Source of the DNA: Sideroxydans sp.
Lineage (GTDB): Bacteria; Pseudomonadota; Gammaproteobacteria; Burkholderiales; Gallionellaceae
Length of the DNA stretch: 64,000 nucleotides
NCBI GenBank assembly: GCA_028707175.1
Contig: JAQTUV010000003.1
Coordinates: 372,001-436,000, forward strand
Direction of reading: 5' to 3'
Shown piece after piece: positions 28,184 to 36,994 of the stretch. The notes under the pieces were generated by a model, which made no database searches, had not been told where the DNA came from, and was given only the letters and a program-made list of their open reading frames with translations. Each line of letters starts with the position of its first letter. Position 1 is the first letter of the stretch. The position numbers and the translations under genes were made by a program.

Positions 28184-29392
28184 TTATTCAGCATGCAAAG
28201 CTTCTACAGGATCGAGCCTTGCTGCACGCATGGCAGGTGCAACACCTGCCACCAAGCCAATCGTCACTGCCGTCAATTCTGCCAGCACGGCGTACAACCA
28301 AGGCGTATGCACAGGCAATGAAGGGATGAGCAAGTGCAATCCCTGTGCAATGCCGACACCCATGAGCAAGCCCATGATGCCCCCCAAAGCGGAGAGCATG
28401 ATAGCTTCGCCGAGGAATAACATCAGCACTTGATTTTCACGCGCACCTAGTGCTCGCAGCAAACCGATCTCGGCGGTACGTTCGGTCACGGCCATGGTCA
28501 TGATGGTGAGGATGCCAACCGCTCCGACCAAAAGTGAGATGCCACCTAGTGCAGCCACGGCGAAGGTGATGACGTTCAACACAGAACCCAAGACTTCGAG
28601 TGCTTCTTCTTGTGAGATGAGGGTGAAGTCCTCGCGTCCATGGCGTTCGATCATTCGATCTTTGATGAGGCGGATGACCTGCTCCGCTGCCACATCAGCG
28701 CGGTAAGCCACTTGGATCTCCATCAATCCCGGACGGTTCAACAACTCCATCGCACGCGCGGCGGGGATGTACACCGCATCATCCAAGTCCATGCCGAGCA
28801 CTTGCCCCTTGGGCTCCATCACTCCGATGACGCGGTAACGCTGGCCGCCCACGCGTAGATATTCGCCCAAAGGGTTCTGTCCGGCGAACAGTTCTTGCTT
28901 CACTTTCGAACCTAGCACGACGAATGCGCGCGCTTGCTCGTCATCTGCATCAGGCCAGAATGTACCGCTCTGCACCTTCATGGTGAAGGCTTGGGCGAAC
29001 TCACGCCCCTCGCCAAACACCGTCGTACGCCGCGTCTTGCCATTGAACTTCAATTCAGCATTACCCATCACTGAAGGATTCACACTCTCCACATACGGCA
29101 GACGACGTAAGGCATCTGCGTCTTCCAATGAGAGCTGGCGGGACGAACCAAATACGCCGACATTGCTGCCTTGCGTCTGCGTCTTGCCTGGCTGGATAGA
29201 GATGATGTTGGTGCCGAACTGCGAGAACTCTTGCAACACGAACTGGTGTAAACCTTCACCGATGGAGGTGAGCAAGATGACTGCCGCGATGCCGATGGCG
29301 ATTCCCAAACCCGTGAGGAAACTGCGCATCCTTGAGGTGAGGAAGCTGGAGGTGGTGAGCGTTAGGAAGTCGCGGTAGTACATAGTCGTCAT
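28184..29392 (-). CDS. MacB-type ABC transporter permease
   Basis: 402 residues with the MacB/FtsX plan: an N-terminal helix (FLTGLGIAIGIAAVILLTSIGEGL), a large periplasmic MacB core domain, then three C-terminal helices (VITFAVAALGGISLLVGAVGILTIM; IMLSALGGIMGLLMGVGIAQGL; LAELTAVTIGLVAGVAPAMRAARLDPVEAL). It is the last of four exporter genes. Substrate cannot be deduced; macrolide/peptide/lipid export are all possible in this family. Confidence 0.88.
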   Translation of the reverse strand: MTTMYYRDFLTLTTSSFLTSRMRSFLTGLGIAIGIAAVILLTSIGEGLHQFVLQEFSQFGTNIISIQPGKTQTQGSNVGVFGSSRQLSLEDADALRRLPYVESVNPSVMGNAELKFNGKTRRTTVFGEGREFAQAFTMKVQSGTFWPDADDEQARAFVVLGSKVKQELFAGQNPLGEYLRVGGQRYRVIGVMEPKGQVLGMDLDDAVYIPAARAMELLNRPGLMEIQVAYRADVAAEQVIRLIKDRMIERHGREDFTLISQEEALEVLGSVLNVITFAVAALGGISLLVGAVGILTIMTMAVTERTAEIGLLRALGARENQVLMLFLGEAIMLSALGGIMGLLMGVGIAQGLHLLIPSLPVHTPWLYAVLAELTAVTIGLVAGVAPAMRAARLDPVEALHAE

Positions 29393-29407
29393 TCCCCGCG
29401 AAGCAAT

Positions 29408-29459
29408 GTAGGTCGGGCTTCAGCCCGATGCTGAATTGTCGGGCTGAAGCCCGACCTAC
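29408..29459. repeat. REP-like palindrome between permease genes
   Basis: 21-bp perfect inverted arms (GTAGGTCGGGCTTCAGCCCGA and complement) with a ten-base loop, in the 151-bp gap between the two permease genes. Same family as the copy in earP. The sequence that follows contains AGCCTGTCGAAGG, a fragment of another common dispersed repeat. Confidence 0.9.
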
Positions 29460-29543
29460 TCACTCCCGTCTGCCCGCAGGGCGGTTTATCCAGAGCCTGT
29501 CGAAGGACGGGAATAACGAAATTTATAAATTGGAGATTCATCC

Positions 29544-30752
29544 TCATCTCCCTGCTAACGCCGCCACGGGATCGAGCCGCGCCGCACGTCGTGCTGGCCA
29601 CACGCTGAACAAGATGCCCGTACCGAGCGCCGTACCACATGCCGCGATGACGGCCCACCATGGTGGCGAGACTGGCAAGCTGGGATATATCTGACCGATG
29701 ATGGTGCTGCCCACATAGCCAAGCACCAAACCTGCGATGCTGCCGATGGTCGACAGTAAAGCCGCTTCCGCAAAGAACAAATCGCGTATCTGTTTAGGTG
29801 GTGCACCCAATGCCTTGAGCAGACCGATCTCTTTCACGCGCTGCGCCACCGCGATGAGCATGACGTTCATGATGAGCACACCGGCCACAGCCAAACTGAT
29901 GGCGGCGATGCCTCCTACTGCCATGGTGAGTGCTGTGAGGATGCGATCGAAGGTGGCAAGTACCGCATCTTGCGTGATGACGGTGACATCTTTTTCTCCT
30001 GCATGGCGCTGGAACATGATGGCTTCGGCGTCGCTCTTGGCTTGCTCGATGAAGTCTCGATTCTTGGCTTCAATAAGGACACGGAACAAGCCTGAGGTAT
30101 TGAACAACTGATGCGCAGAAGCGACAGGGATGATGACCAACTCATCAGTGCGCATCCCCATGGATTCGCCTTGTGATGACAACACGCCGATGACGCGGAA
30201 ACGCCTATCTCCTAAACGTACCCACTGCCCCACAGCTTGCTCGTTGCCGAACAGTTCCTGTTTCATCTGGTTACCCAGCACGCACACCGAGGTGCTTTCG
30301 TGGATGTCGCCTGCGGGCAAAAACTTTCCCGCACCGATGCTCATCTTACGAACTTCAAGTAGCTCAGCGGTCGAACCTAACACCACCACTTCGCGGTTCA
30401 AGGCATCGCGCGACAAGGTAGCAGACCCCACCGAGAGCGGCGCGATGAGCTTGACGGCGCGACTCCCCCTAATGGCTTGCGCATCGTCCAAGGTGATCTC
30501 TTTGGGGACCTGGCCGACCAACATGCCCGGCCCTAATCCAGCCGTTTCGGTGCGTCCCGGCAGGACGATGACAAGATTGGTACCCAGAGAAGCAAACTGA
30601 TTCACAACATAACGACGTGCGCCCTCTCCCAAGGCGGTAAGCACCACCACGGATGCCACGCCGATAGACATGGCGAGGATCATCAGCAAAGTACGTGTAG
30701 GACTGCCGCGCAGACTGCCATATGCGAATTGCAGGGTGTCGGTGAGTTTCAT
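29544..30752 (-). CDS. MacB-type ABC transporter permease
   Basis: Second permease, 402 residues, same topology as its downstream neighbour but clearly a different sequence: TLLMILAMSIGVASVVVLTALGEGARRYV at the N-terminus, and MAVGGIAAISLAVAGVLIMNVMLIAVAQRVKEIGLLKALGA in the C-terminal part. It ends in VWPARRAARLDPVAAL. The two permeases probably form a heterodimer with one ATPase. It lies 69 bases after the ATPase gene, with a short palindrome between. Confidence 0.88.
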   Translation of the reverse strand: MKLTDTLQFAYGSLRGSPTRTLLMILAMSIGVASVVVLTALGEGARRYVVNQFASLGTNLVIVLPGRTETAGLGPGMLVGQVPKEITLDDAQAIRGSRAVKLIAPLSVGSATLSRDALNREVVVLGSTAELLEVRKMSIGAGKFLPAGDIHESTSVCVLGNQMKQELFGNEQAVGQWVRLGDRRFRVIGVLSSQGESMGMRTDELVIIPVASAHQLFNTSGLFRVLIEAKNRDFIEQAKSDAEAIMFQRHAGEKDVTVITQDAVLATFDRILTALTMAVGGIAAISLAVAGVLIMNVMLIAVAQRVKEIGLLKALGAPPKQIRDLFFAEAALLSTIGSIAGLVLGYVGSTIIGQIYPSLPVSPPWWAVIAACGTALGTGILFSVWPARRAARLDPVAALAGR

Positions 30753-30767
30753 ATCAACCGCACAGTT

Positions 30768-30791
30768 CCTTCCCCCTCACAGGGGGAGGGG
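30768..30791. repeat. imperfect C-run/G-run palindrome
   Basis: CCTTCCCCCT, loop, AGGGGGAGGG: related to the palindrome between grpE and dnaK at 16464. Lies between ATPase and permease genes. Confidence 0.45.
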
Positions 30792-30821
30792 ATGTTGGGC
30801 GCATTGAGTCAATGTAGTTTT

Positions 30822-31502
30822 TCATACAACATGCTTCTCATCGGAACGGATGGCGCCATCCAGCATGTGGATCTGCCGATGGGCACGTGCGCCGATCTCG
30901 GCGTCATGCGTCACCACCACCAAGGTGATGCCCTGCTCTAGCAACCCTTCCAACAACTTGAGCACTTCCCATCCCGTGGCGCGGTCGAGATTACCGGTCG
31001 GTTCATCCGCCAACAACACGGTGGGCTTCATCACCGTGGCGCGAGCAATGGCGACGCGCTGACGCTGACCACCGGAAAGTTGATCTGGCCTATGGTCTGC
31101 GCGTGCACTCAAGCCATAGTTCTGCATCAACACTTCGACACGCTGCTTGCGCTCTTCCGGCGCGATGCCTGCAAGGATCATCGGCAACTCGACGTTCTGT
31201 GCCGCAGTGAGGCGCGGCACTAGATGGAAGGACTGAAATACGAAGCCGATTTTCTCGCGGCGCACTTGAGCTTGCTGCTCATCGGTCAGATCAGTGACGT
31301 TACCGCCATCCAAAAGATACGTACCTGACGTCGGCCTATCTAGCAGACCGAGCAGATTAAGCATTGTGGATTTGCCGGAGCCGGACGGCCCCATGATGGA
31401 GATGTACTCGCCCGCATCCAGTCGCAAGTTAATGTCGCGCAACGCAGAGACCTGCTGGTCACCGACAGTGAAGCTACGGCTGACGTTTTGCAGTTCGATC
31501 AT
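30822..31502 (-). CDS. ABC transporter ATPase (MacB/LolD group)
   Basis: 226 residues: Walker A GPSGSGKSTML, Q loop VFQSFHLVPRLTAAQNVELPM, signature LSGGQRQRVAIARA, Walker B VLLADEPTGNLD, H loop VVVTHD. The length and spacing fit stand-alone ATPases that work with MacB-type permeases. The ATG overlaps the adaptor stop by four bases. Confidence 0.95.
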   Translation of the reverse strand: MIELQNVSRSFTVGDQQVSALRDINLRLDAGEYISIMGPSGSGKSTMLNLLGLLDRPTSGTYLLDGGNVTDLTDEQQAQVRREKIGFVFQSFHLVPRLTAAQNVELPMILAGIAPEERKQRVEVLMQNYGLSARADHRPDQLSGGQRQRVAIARATVMKPTVLLADEPTGNLDRATGWEVLKLLEGLLEQGITLVVVTHDAEIGARAHRQIHMLDGAIRSDEKHVV

Positions 31503-32677
31503 TTCGCAGGTTTAACTTCTTCTTGGATGACCTTGGCATCCGCCTTAACGCCCGCTCTATCTAAAGACGATACCACCTGATCGCCTTCCGACAAGCCAGT
31601 CAACACTTCTGCAAATTCCCAGTTGGACAGTCCGGTAGTCACTTTGCGCTCTTCCAGCACTCCGTCATTGACTAGGAATACACGATTGCCTTCGAGCAAA
31701 GTCTGTGTCGGAACACGCAACACTTGAGGACGTGCGTCATACACGATCTCGACATCGGCGCTGTAACCCACCAACAGATTCTCGTCCTGCGCCAACTTAT
31801 CGAACTCGACTTCGACTTCCACCGTGCGCGCCTGTTTCTCTAGGTCGAGCACATACGGCGCGATACGGCGCACCTTGCCGCTGAAGCTACGCCCTTTGAT
31901 GGCATCCAAGGTGATGCGACTGCGTTGGCCTATCTTGAGTTTGGCGGCATCCACCTCGTCGATGGGGGCGCTGACGTAGAGACAGCTATCGTCGATGAGG
32001 TCGATAGCGGGGATGGTCAGAATGCCGGGAGGCGACGGCGTGGCGTATTCGCCCAATTCACCACTGATGTCGGCGACCACTCCATCGAACGGTGCGCGCA
32101 AAGTCATGCGTTGCAAGGTAGCTTGCGCCATCGTGATGCGCGACTTGCTTTGGTCGATATCACCCTTCGCAGAATTACACGATGCTTTGCGCGCTGATGC
32201 TTCGCTCACCGCCTTGTCCAACATCTGCACCGAGATGAAACCCTTGTCGCGCAACTCTTGTGAGCGCACAGCCTCACGCTCAGCCGCCTCGGCCAAGCCG
32301 CATACTTCCTGCACACGGCTCTGCGAAACCTTCAGTTGTTCATGCGCCAAACCTTCCTGCGCATGCAGGTCGTCGTCCCACAGTTCCAGCAAAATCTGCC
32401 CCTTGCTAACACGCTCACCTTTTTTCACGCGCAACTTGGCGATCTGTCCACCTGCGGGTGGCGACATCTTGGCGCGACGACACGCCTTCACCGTGCCCGC
32501 GCGCGTGTTGCTGACGGAAGCCTCGACGTCACCGCGCACTATTTTTTGCAAAGTAACCGGAATGGGTTTTGCGCCACCAAAGATAAGGAATGCAATGGCA
32601 ACTAGCGCGACTGCAACGATAGCGATAGCAATCTTTTTGTATTTGGAGAAGGTGTTGCTGAGTTGCGGTGAAGTCAT
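31499..32677 (-). CDS. periplasmic adaptor protein, MacA/HlyD-like
   Basis: 392 residues with one N-terminal membrane anchor (IAIAIVAVALVAIAFLIFGG), lipoyl-like halves (AKLRVKKGERVSKGQILLEL and MTLRAPFDGVVADISGELGEYA), an alpha-hairpin between them and beta-barrel domains after. First gene of the adaptor-ATPase-permease-permease set. No outer-membrane TolC-type gene is linked, so it would need one encoded elsewhere. Confidence 0.9.
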   Translation of the reverse strand: MTSPQLSNTFSKYKKIAIAIVAVALVAIAFLIFGGAKPIPVTLQKIVRGDVEASVSNTRAGTVKACRRAKMSPPAGGQIAKLRVKKGERVSKGQILLELWDDDLHAQEGLAHEQLKVSQSRVQEVCGLAEAAEREAVRSQELRDKGFISVQMLDKAVSEASARKASCNSAKGDIDQSKSRITMAQATLQRMTLRAPFDGVVADISGELGEYATPSPPGILTIPAIDLIDDSCLYVSAPIDEVDAAKLKIGQRSRITLDAIKGRSFSGKVRRIAPYVLDLEKQARTVEVEVEFDKLAQDENLLVGYSADVEIVYDARPQVLRVPTQTLLEGNRVFLVNDGVLEERKVTTGLSNWEFAEVLTGLSEGDQVVSSLDRAGVKADAKVIQEEVKPAK

Positions 32678-32915
32678 TGTTGCTCCTGACTGTGCGCGAT
32701 TGATGATACAAATAATAACGGGGCAAAGACTAAAGTCGAGGAGACAAACCTATTCCATAAATGAACGCATTTAAAACTTCAGCATCCTTAATGGATTTTA
32801 GAGAATGTCTCGCTCACAACTAGGATTCTGGCACATCAAAAAGTTAACGTGAAGCATTATAGGTTAACGATTAAGCAAAGGTGCGACACACAGGATAGAC
32901 CACTAAAAATGTGAC

Positions 32916-33815
32916 TCACTTCGCATCTTCACCACCTAAGGCATCAGTCAAGGAGTTGATCATCTTGCTCAATTCACCCGTCATCAAGGTAAAGTCAAGC
33001 TCAAACATCTCGTCGTCATCATTCGCAACCTTATGTGATTGTTCTTTGATGATTTCGAGAAAGTCGATACGCTTGATTTGCAGGTGTTCGTTGAGCACGA
33101 ATGAGATGCGATCATTCCATGTCATACCCAAACGCGTCACACGCTTGCCGCCCGATATGTGCCCGAGGATTTCAGCCCCTTCCAGCACATGATTCGCATA
33201 ACGTACCGTTGCTTTGTTTTCATCACTGGCACGTAGCTCTAGTTCGCGGTCAATCGTAAAGCCAGCGGGGACATTTTCTGCTGCCACCCAGTCGGTCATT
33301 GCGGCGACTGGCGACAGTTCGGTTTGCAATAGCGCAGCGGGGAAGTTGTCGACAGTCTTACCCAGAAACGCTAGAAACTCATCAGCTTTGGCTGACGAGG
33401 CTGCTTCAACAATTAGTCGTCCACTGGCTAAGTCTAGCCACGCATAAATCGTGCGCTGAACTGAGAAAGCCCTAGGCAGTAGTTCATCCGTAACGGCCTG
33501 TTTGAGATCCTTCATCGCTTTTCGACCTGGCTTAAATCCTTGCTGGGCTTCGATGTCGGCGGCGCGTTCTTTGGTAAAACGATTGATGATGCTTGCAGGT
33601 AATAGCTTTTGCTCAATACCCAGTGCGAACAATATTTGTTTGTTGGCCGAATGCACCAAGCGGTCATCACCACGGCAAGAAACCCATCCGCAACTTTGCT
33701 TATCCAAGCCACTGCATGGCATCAACGGTTTAAGTGCTAGTTTTGTTTGAAGCGTGTCCGCTGTTATTTTGAAATCGGCGGGGAGACGGTAAATGAATAT
33801 GTTCTTAAACCACAT
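32916..33815 (-). CDS. rdgC: recombination-associated protein RdgC
   Basis: RdgC forms a DNA-encircling ring dimer that restrains RecA. MWFKNIFIYRLP is the typical N-terminus, so I moved the start from the track's 33863 to ATG 33815, giving 299 residues, the family length. GWVSCRGDDRLVHSANKQILFALGIEQKLLPASIINRF is conserved. Monocistronic. Confidence 0.95.
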   Translation of the reverse strand: MWFKNIFIYRLPADFKITADTLQTKLALKPLMPCSGLDKQSCGWVSCRGDDRLVHSANKQILFALGIEQKLLPASIINRFTKERAADIEAQQGFKPGRKAMKDLKQAVTDELLPRAFSVQRTIYAWLDLASGRLIVEAASSAKADEFLAFLGKTVDNFPAALLQTELSPVAAMTDWVAAENVPAGFTIDRELELRASDENKATVRYANHVLEGAEILGHISGGKRVTRLGMTWNDRISFVLNEHLQIKRIDFLEIIKEQSHKVANDDDEMFELDFTLMTGELSKMINSLTDALGGEDAK

Positions 33816-33962
33816 GGCAAGCCACCCAAAAAGTCGCGGATTATACTGTTCCGCAAATCTCAATTCGCCTTCATTTTCGCTGTTACTACGTAGATAAATT
33901 TATGAATGCCACAGGTGCAGGGGATTGGCTCACGGCCATTGAACCAATCCCCTTCATGCAGA

Positions 33963-34304
33963 CTATTTCTTACGGTGCAGACGGAGCTTCACAAAACCCA
34001 TGTCTTGCTCAATCGTATCGGTATCCACCAAGTTATAGGTCATCGTCACAGTCGCCCCTTCTTGCTCAAGCACAACACCCACTTTGTCTTTCTCGATCTT
34101 GTAGTCTTTCACCTTAACCTCAGCAGAGTTGGTCATCCCGCCAATCGAACCACTGTTGATCATTGAGCCACTTTTAAACTCGACCAAACTGACGATCCCC
34201 ATCATCGGCTCTGATTCCCACTGTCCAATCAAAGGATTGCTTGGGCCACAAGCGGCCAGCAACAATACAACGGGTAGTGCAACCACATAGATCAATCTTT
34301 TCAT
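33963..34304 (-). CDS. small lipoprotein of unknown function
   Basis: 113 residues with a lipoprotein signal (MKRLIYVVALPVVLLLAACGPSNP; Cys19). The mature part is rich in beta-strand-like patterns (IGQWESEPMMG, VEFKSGSM, TVTMTYNLVD), reminiscent of small lipocalin-like domains. An AAGGA lies about seven bases before the ATG. No family recognised. It shares an upstream element with the membrane protein gene at 35460. Confidence 0.72.
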   Translation of the reverse strand: MKRLIYVVALPVVLLLAACGPSNPLIGQWESEPMMGIVSLVEFKSGSMINSGSIGGMTNSAEVKVKDYKIEKDKVGVVLEQEGATVTMTYNLVDTDTIEQDMGFVKLRLHRKK

Positions 34305-34325
34305 TTTCGATTCCTTTTTTTCATG

Positions 34326-34380
34326 ATCCGCTAATTAAATATCCCTTGTGAGTAGCGGAAACTCATTCAGGTAGAAATGA
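34326..34380 (-). promoter_or_regulatory. leader element, copy 1
   Basis: On the minus strand TTTCTACCTGAATGAGTTTC, then CCGCTACTC...TTAGCGGATCAT, ends about 20 bases before the lipoprotein ATG. CCGCTA and TAGCGG can pair. A close copy stands at the same distance before the gene at 35963, which suggests a shared promoter or leader rather than coding remnant. Confidence 0.5.
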
Positions 34381-34454
34381 AACGGATTGCCATCCCAGAT
34401 TTTTAAATATTCCTTAAAATTTTAACGATCAACATCGAATCAGAATTTACATTC

Positions 34455-34901
34455 TCAAGTCCCTGTGACCGCATATTGCTCCAAAACCTTAAGCATCTTG
34501 GCCAAGCCCTGATCCGTTTCTTCGTACGGGTAGTCAAAGAGGTCGATTTTAAGCCAGCGAGATTCCTGTCCGGGATGCACATACTGTTCGAAGTCGTCGA
34601 CCAAGCATACGTCCTGCGGATCAACATTTGGAATGAACTTGAGGTCTTTCGTTTCCCCATGCCATGCAATGTATTCGATGGAGGCAAACCATGCAGGCGC
34701 TACGCCTTCTTCAACCAATAGCGTTGCGATCTGGCGAAACCGCCCCTCTTTCACGGTGGTGAACATGACAACGCGAGGGAATAGTTGAGCGCACCGAGAC
34801 AGAAATTCAAACAGACCCGGCCGAGGAATCTGACTCATGGCGTTCGATATCAACGTTCCTTCAAGATCGAGTGCAAGAACGTTGGCTTTAGTGTTGTTCA
34901 T
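34455..34901 (-). CDS. HAD-like hydrolase (NLI-interacting-factor phosphatase type)
   Basis: 148 residues. The N-terminal LALDLEGTLISN is HAD motif I with the nucleophile aspartate (the second acid position is Glu instead of the more usual Asp), VVMFTTVKEGRFRQIATLLVEE is motif II region, and CLVDDFEQYVHPG is the motif III/IV acid pair. The compact layout without cap resembles NIF-type phosphatases. The DxE variation leaves activity uncertain. 15 bases after the preceding gene in one operon. Confidence 0.72.
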   Translation of the reverse strand: MNNTKANVLALDLEGTLISNAMSQIPRPGLFEFLSRCAQLFPRVVMFTTVKEGRFRQIATLLVEEGVAPAWFASIEYIAWHGETKDLKFIPNVDPQDVCLVDDFEQYVHPGQESRWLKIDLFDYPYEETDQGLAKMLKVLEQYAVTGT

Positions 34902-34916
34902 GGCTACTCCTTTCAG

Positions 34917-35411
34917 TTAAAGACCACCACCATGCTTACTGCTACCGCTCAAGGGGAGTGCCTCACCTTTAACGATGCCTTTCTCGATACTGATTAATAG
35001 TTCGTTATCGTAGTTACTGCCATAGCCCATATGAACATAATTCACGATGTCTCCCTGCCCACAACGTAAGACACCACTGAACCAGTCCGCAAAGATCGGC
35101 AAAGTTTTCCCTGGAAAAATCTCTTCAAGAGTCGGCGTATTCGCCATATTCCCCAATGCTTCCCACACCCCCCTCTCCTCGTCGCTCATATTGACATGCC
35201 ATCTACGCCCCACCTCTACGTCTAACCCAACGAGATAGAGCTGGCCATCCGCAATCTCCCACTCGCCGATGTATCCTCTCCAACAATTAGATCTCATCCA
35301 AGGGAAAGTAGGCTTCATACCATTCGCCTCGAAATATGCCGCCAATGGCTCTGAACAAAGCTTGACCAACTTGCCTTCATGTCTAAATCGTTCTGGTATC
35401 TGTGCAGTCAT
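34917..35411 (-). CDS. hypothetical protein, SMI1/KNR4-like length, no family assigned
   Basis: 164 residues from ATG 35411, chosen because GGAGAGG precedes it; the track's start at 35438 lacks one. Features: an aromatic-rich middle (FPWMRSNCWRGYIGEWEIADGQLYLVGLDVEV), an acidic helix MSDEERGVWEAL, and GKTLPIFADWFSGVLRCGQGDIVNYVHMGYGS, in which FADWFSG...G resembles short intracellular proteins found near toxins and immunity genes. I do not recognise the family. Probable operon with the downstream HAD gene. Confidence 0.6.
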   Translation of the reverse strand: MTAQIPERFRHEGKLVKLCSEPLAAYFEANGMKPTFPWMRSNCWRGYIGEWEIADGQLYLVGLDVEVGRRWHVNMSDEERGVWEALGNMANTPTLEEIFPGKTLPIFADWFSGVLRCGQGDIVNYVHMGYGSNYDNELLISIEKGIVKGEALPLSGSSKHGGGL

Positions 35412-35427
35412 CAACCTCTCCAATGAA

Positions 35428-35452
35428 CAGCCCATCACAAGGATGGGCTGCT
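35428..35452. terminator. weak terminator-like hairpin
   Basis: CAGCCCATC, five bases, GATGGGCTG: a perfect 9-bp stem after the membrane protein gene and just before the next gene's ribosome site. The T-rich tail is weak on both strands. Confidence 0.4.
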
Positions 35453-35459
35453 TTAGTTC

Positions 35460-35963
35460 TTAGATTGCAATCGCATTGGGCAGTCCACGCAAGATCTTCT
35501 CCAGATCAGCGCTGCCCTCCTTGTTCATTTTGTACATCTTCCACATCATCCAGTCGAGGTACAAAAACAGAAATCCGATGAAGACCAACATGGTCACAAC
35601 ACCCAAAATAGCAAGTGCGATCATGAAGGGCACCATCCAGATTTGAGGCTTGGTGACAGCATTGTCACAATAATATGCACGACCATCCCCTCGCTTCAGC
35701 GCCACCAACATTAGGAACTTTGAATTCTTCACACGAAGACAGTGCATCTCAACCACTTCACCCGCTTCAAATGCCGCTTCCAGAATGCCATTGATTCCGA
35801 TTGGTGCGCTGACTGCACGAATGACCGTGCCATCAGCCATCTCGATATGGCTGTATTCCTTGTAACTGACGCTCACATTGCTATTGGTTGCCTTGTTATT
35901 GCTAACGCTAGTCACACCTGCGCCCAAGAACTTGATTGTTCCTTTGAAAGTTTCAACGCTCAT
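35460..35963 (-). CDS. membrane protein of unknown function
   Basis: 167 residues: a soluble N-terminal half (GTIKFLGAGVTSVSNNKATNSNVSVSYKEYSHIEM... EMHCLRVKNSKFLMLVALKRGDGRAYYCDNA) then two hydrophobic segments at about 108-141 (IWMVPFMIALAILGVVTMLVFIGFLFLYLDWMMW). Likely N-in with a small cytoplasmic tail. No family recognised. Carries the second copy of the shared leader element upstream. Confidence 0.65.
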   Translation of the reverse strand: MSVETFKGTIKFLGAGVTSVSNNKATNSNVSVSYKEYSHIEMADGTVIRAVSAPIGINGILEAAFEAGEVVEMHCLRVKNSKFLMLVALKRGDGRAYYCDNAVTKPQIWMVPFMIALAILGVVTMLVFIGFLFLYLDWMMWKMYKMNKEGSADLEKILRGLPNAIAI

Positions 35964-35985
35964 TTGTATTCCCCATTCTTGTTAA

Positions 35986-36045
35986 TGACCCGCTATTCGA
36001 CATTACCTTTGAGCAGCGGAAAACTCATTCAGGTAATGTAGAAAC
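35986..36045 (-). promoter_or_regulatory. leader element, copy 2
   Basis: On the minus strand TTTCTACATTACCTGAATGA, then GTTTTCCGCTGCTC and AATAGCGGGTCAT, ends about 22 bases before the membrane protein ATG. Similar to the copy at 34326-34380 in both sequence and distance; CCGCT/AGCGG can pair. Confidence 0.5.
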
Positions 36046-36076
36046 GGGAGCTAGATGGGAATTTTGAAACGAGGCG

Positions 36077-36835
36077 TTAAATTTCAATCACCAGATTGGG
36101 ATCGAATGTTGGATTCTCCGGTGGCTGCCCCAGCTTGCAATATCCACGCGGATTACAAACGACACGTGTGCCATTCAACTCATAGTCAAAACTATCGTGC
36201 GTATGACCGTGAATCCAAAGTTTGCTGTAGCCCATCAGGTTATCAAAGTCAGAAGCAAAACAGGCAGACAACAATTCCTTGCGATAACGTTCAGCGACCG
36301 AATGCGATGAAGGTAAATGATGTGTCACAACAACCGTGGCGCCATCGAATCTCTCATGCTTTAACTTGTTTTCCAACCAAGCGACATCCTCCGCATTGAT
36401 CTCGGCAGAGTCTTGCGGCATGAACGTGTTCACGCCAAAATCGATCACTCGAAAATCACGCAAACCATTCAAGCCAGCTGCATACGCCCAAGGGCGCTCA
36501 GCCTCACCGAATAATTTGAAGTCCGTCCATAACGTCGCACCTAAAAAACGCACACCATCGATCACCACCTCGCCCCGGTTGAGCACATGTACGCCATACA
36601 CCTTGGCGGCCATCTCCATCTGCTCATTCTCGATACCCATCTCAGAGCGGTAATACTCGTGATTACCCGGAACGAACACGATCTCCTTATCAGGCCAAGC
36701 CATCCTTGCCCACGCGATGCCGCGCGTGCTCAGGCAGATGTCGCCTGCCAGCACGATGACATCCGCCTCCACCGCAGCCGGCTCATAAACCGTGTACTCG
36801 ATGTGCAGATCACTAAGGATGTGTATTTTCATCAC
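36077..36835 (-). CDS. calcineurin-like metallophosphoesterase
   Basis: 252 residues with the full metal-binding set: ILSDLHIEY (D-x-H), VLAGDIC (GD), VFVPGNHEYYR (GNHE), VVTHHLPS (H) and IHGHTHDSFDY (GHxH). These small soluble phosphoesterases act on nucleotides, phosphoprotein or unknown substrates. A second, different one is encoded just upstream. They are separated by a repeat-containing 159-bp gap. Confidence 0.9.
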   Translation of the reverse strand: MMKIHILSDLHIEYTVYEPAAVEADVIVLAGDICLSTRGIAWARMAWPDKEIVFVPGNHEYYRSEMGIENEQMEMAAKVYGVHVLNRGEVVIDGVRFLGATLWTDFKLFGEAERPWAYAAGLNGLRDFRVIDFGVNTFMPQDSAEINAEDVAWLENKLKHERFDGATVVVTHHLPSSHSVAERYRKELLSACFASDFDNLMGYSKLWIHGHTHDSFDYELNGTRVVCNPRGYCKLGQPPENPTFDPNLVIEI

Positions 36836-36867
36836 TGAGGGGTCGCTGATTTATTTGCATATTTTTC

Positions 36868-36962
36868 AGGTCGGATTCCCTGCGGGGTTCTCGTCCCCTC
36901 TGAGGGGCACCCGACAATTCATTCAGAATCAACCCTCGCTGTCGGGTTGAAACCCGACCTAC
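36868..36962. repeat. decayed REP-like repeat pair
   Basis: AGGTCGG near 36868 and GTCGGGTTGAAACCCGACCT at 36941-36960 belong to the same palindromic family as the copies at 26456 and 29408, but arms have diverged and an inner CCCCTCTGAGGGG hairpin is inserted. Confidence 0.7.
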
Positions 36963-36994
36963 AAAAGTTGGCGTGGCAATACATAAACACTTTC

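Noticed and set aside
28184-32677. Exporter genes considered as an LolCDE lipoprotein system
   Set aside because: A membrane-fusion adaptor is the first gene and permeases have the MacB layout, so MacAB-like export fits better.
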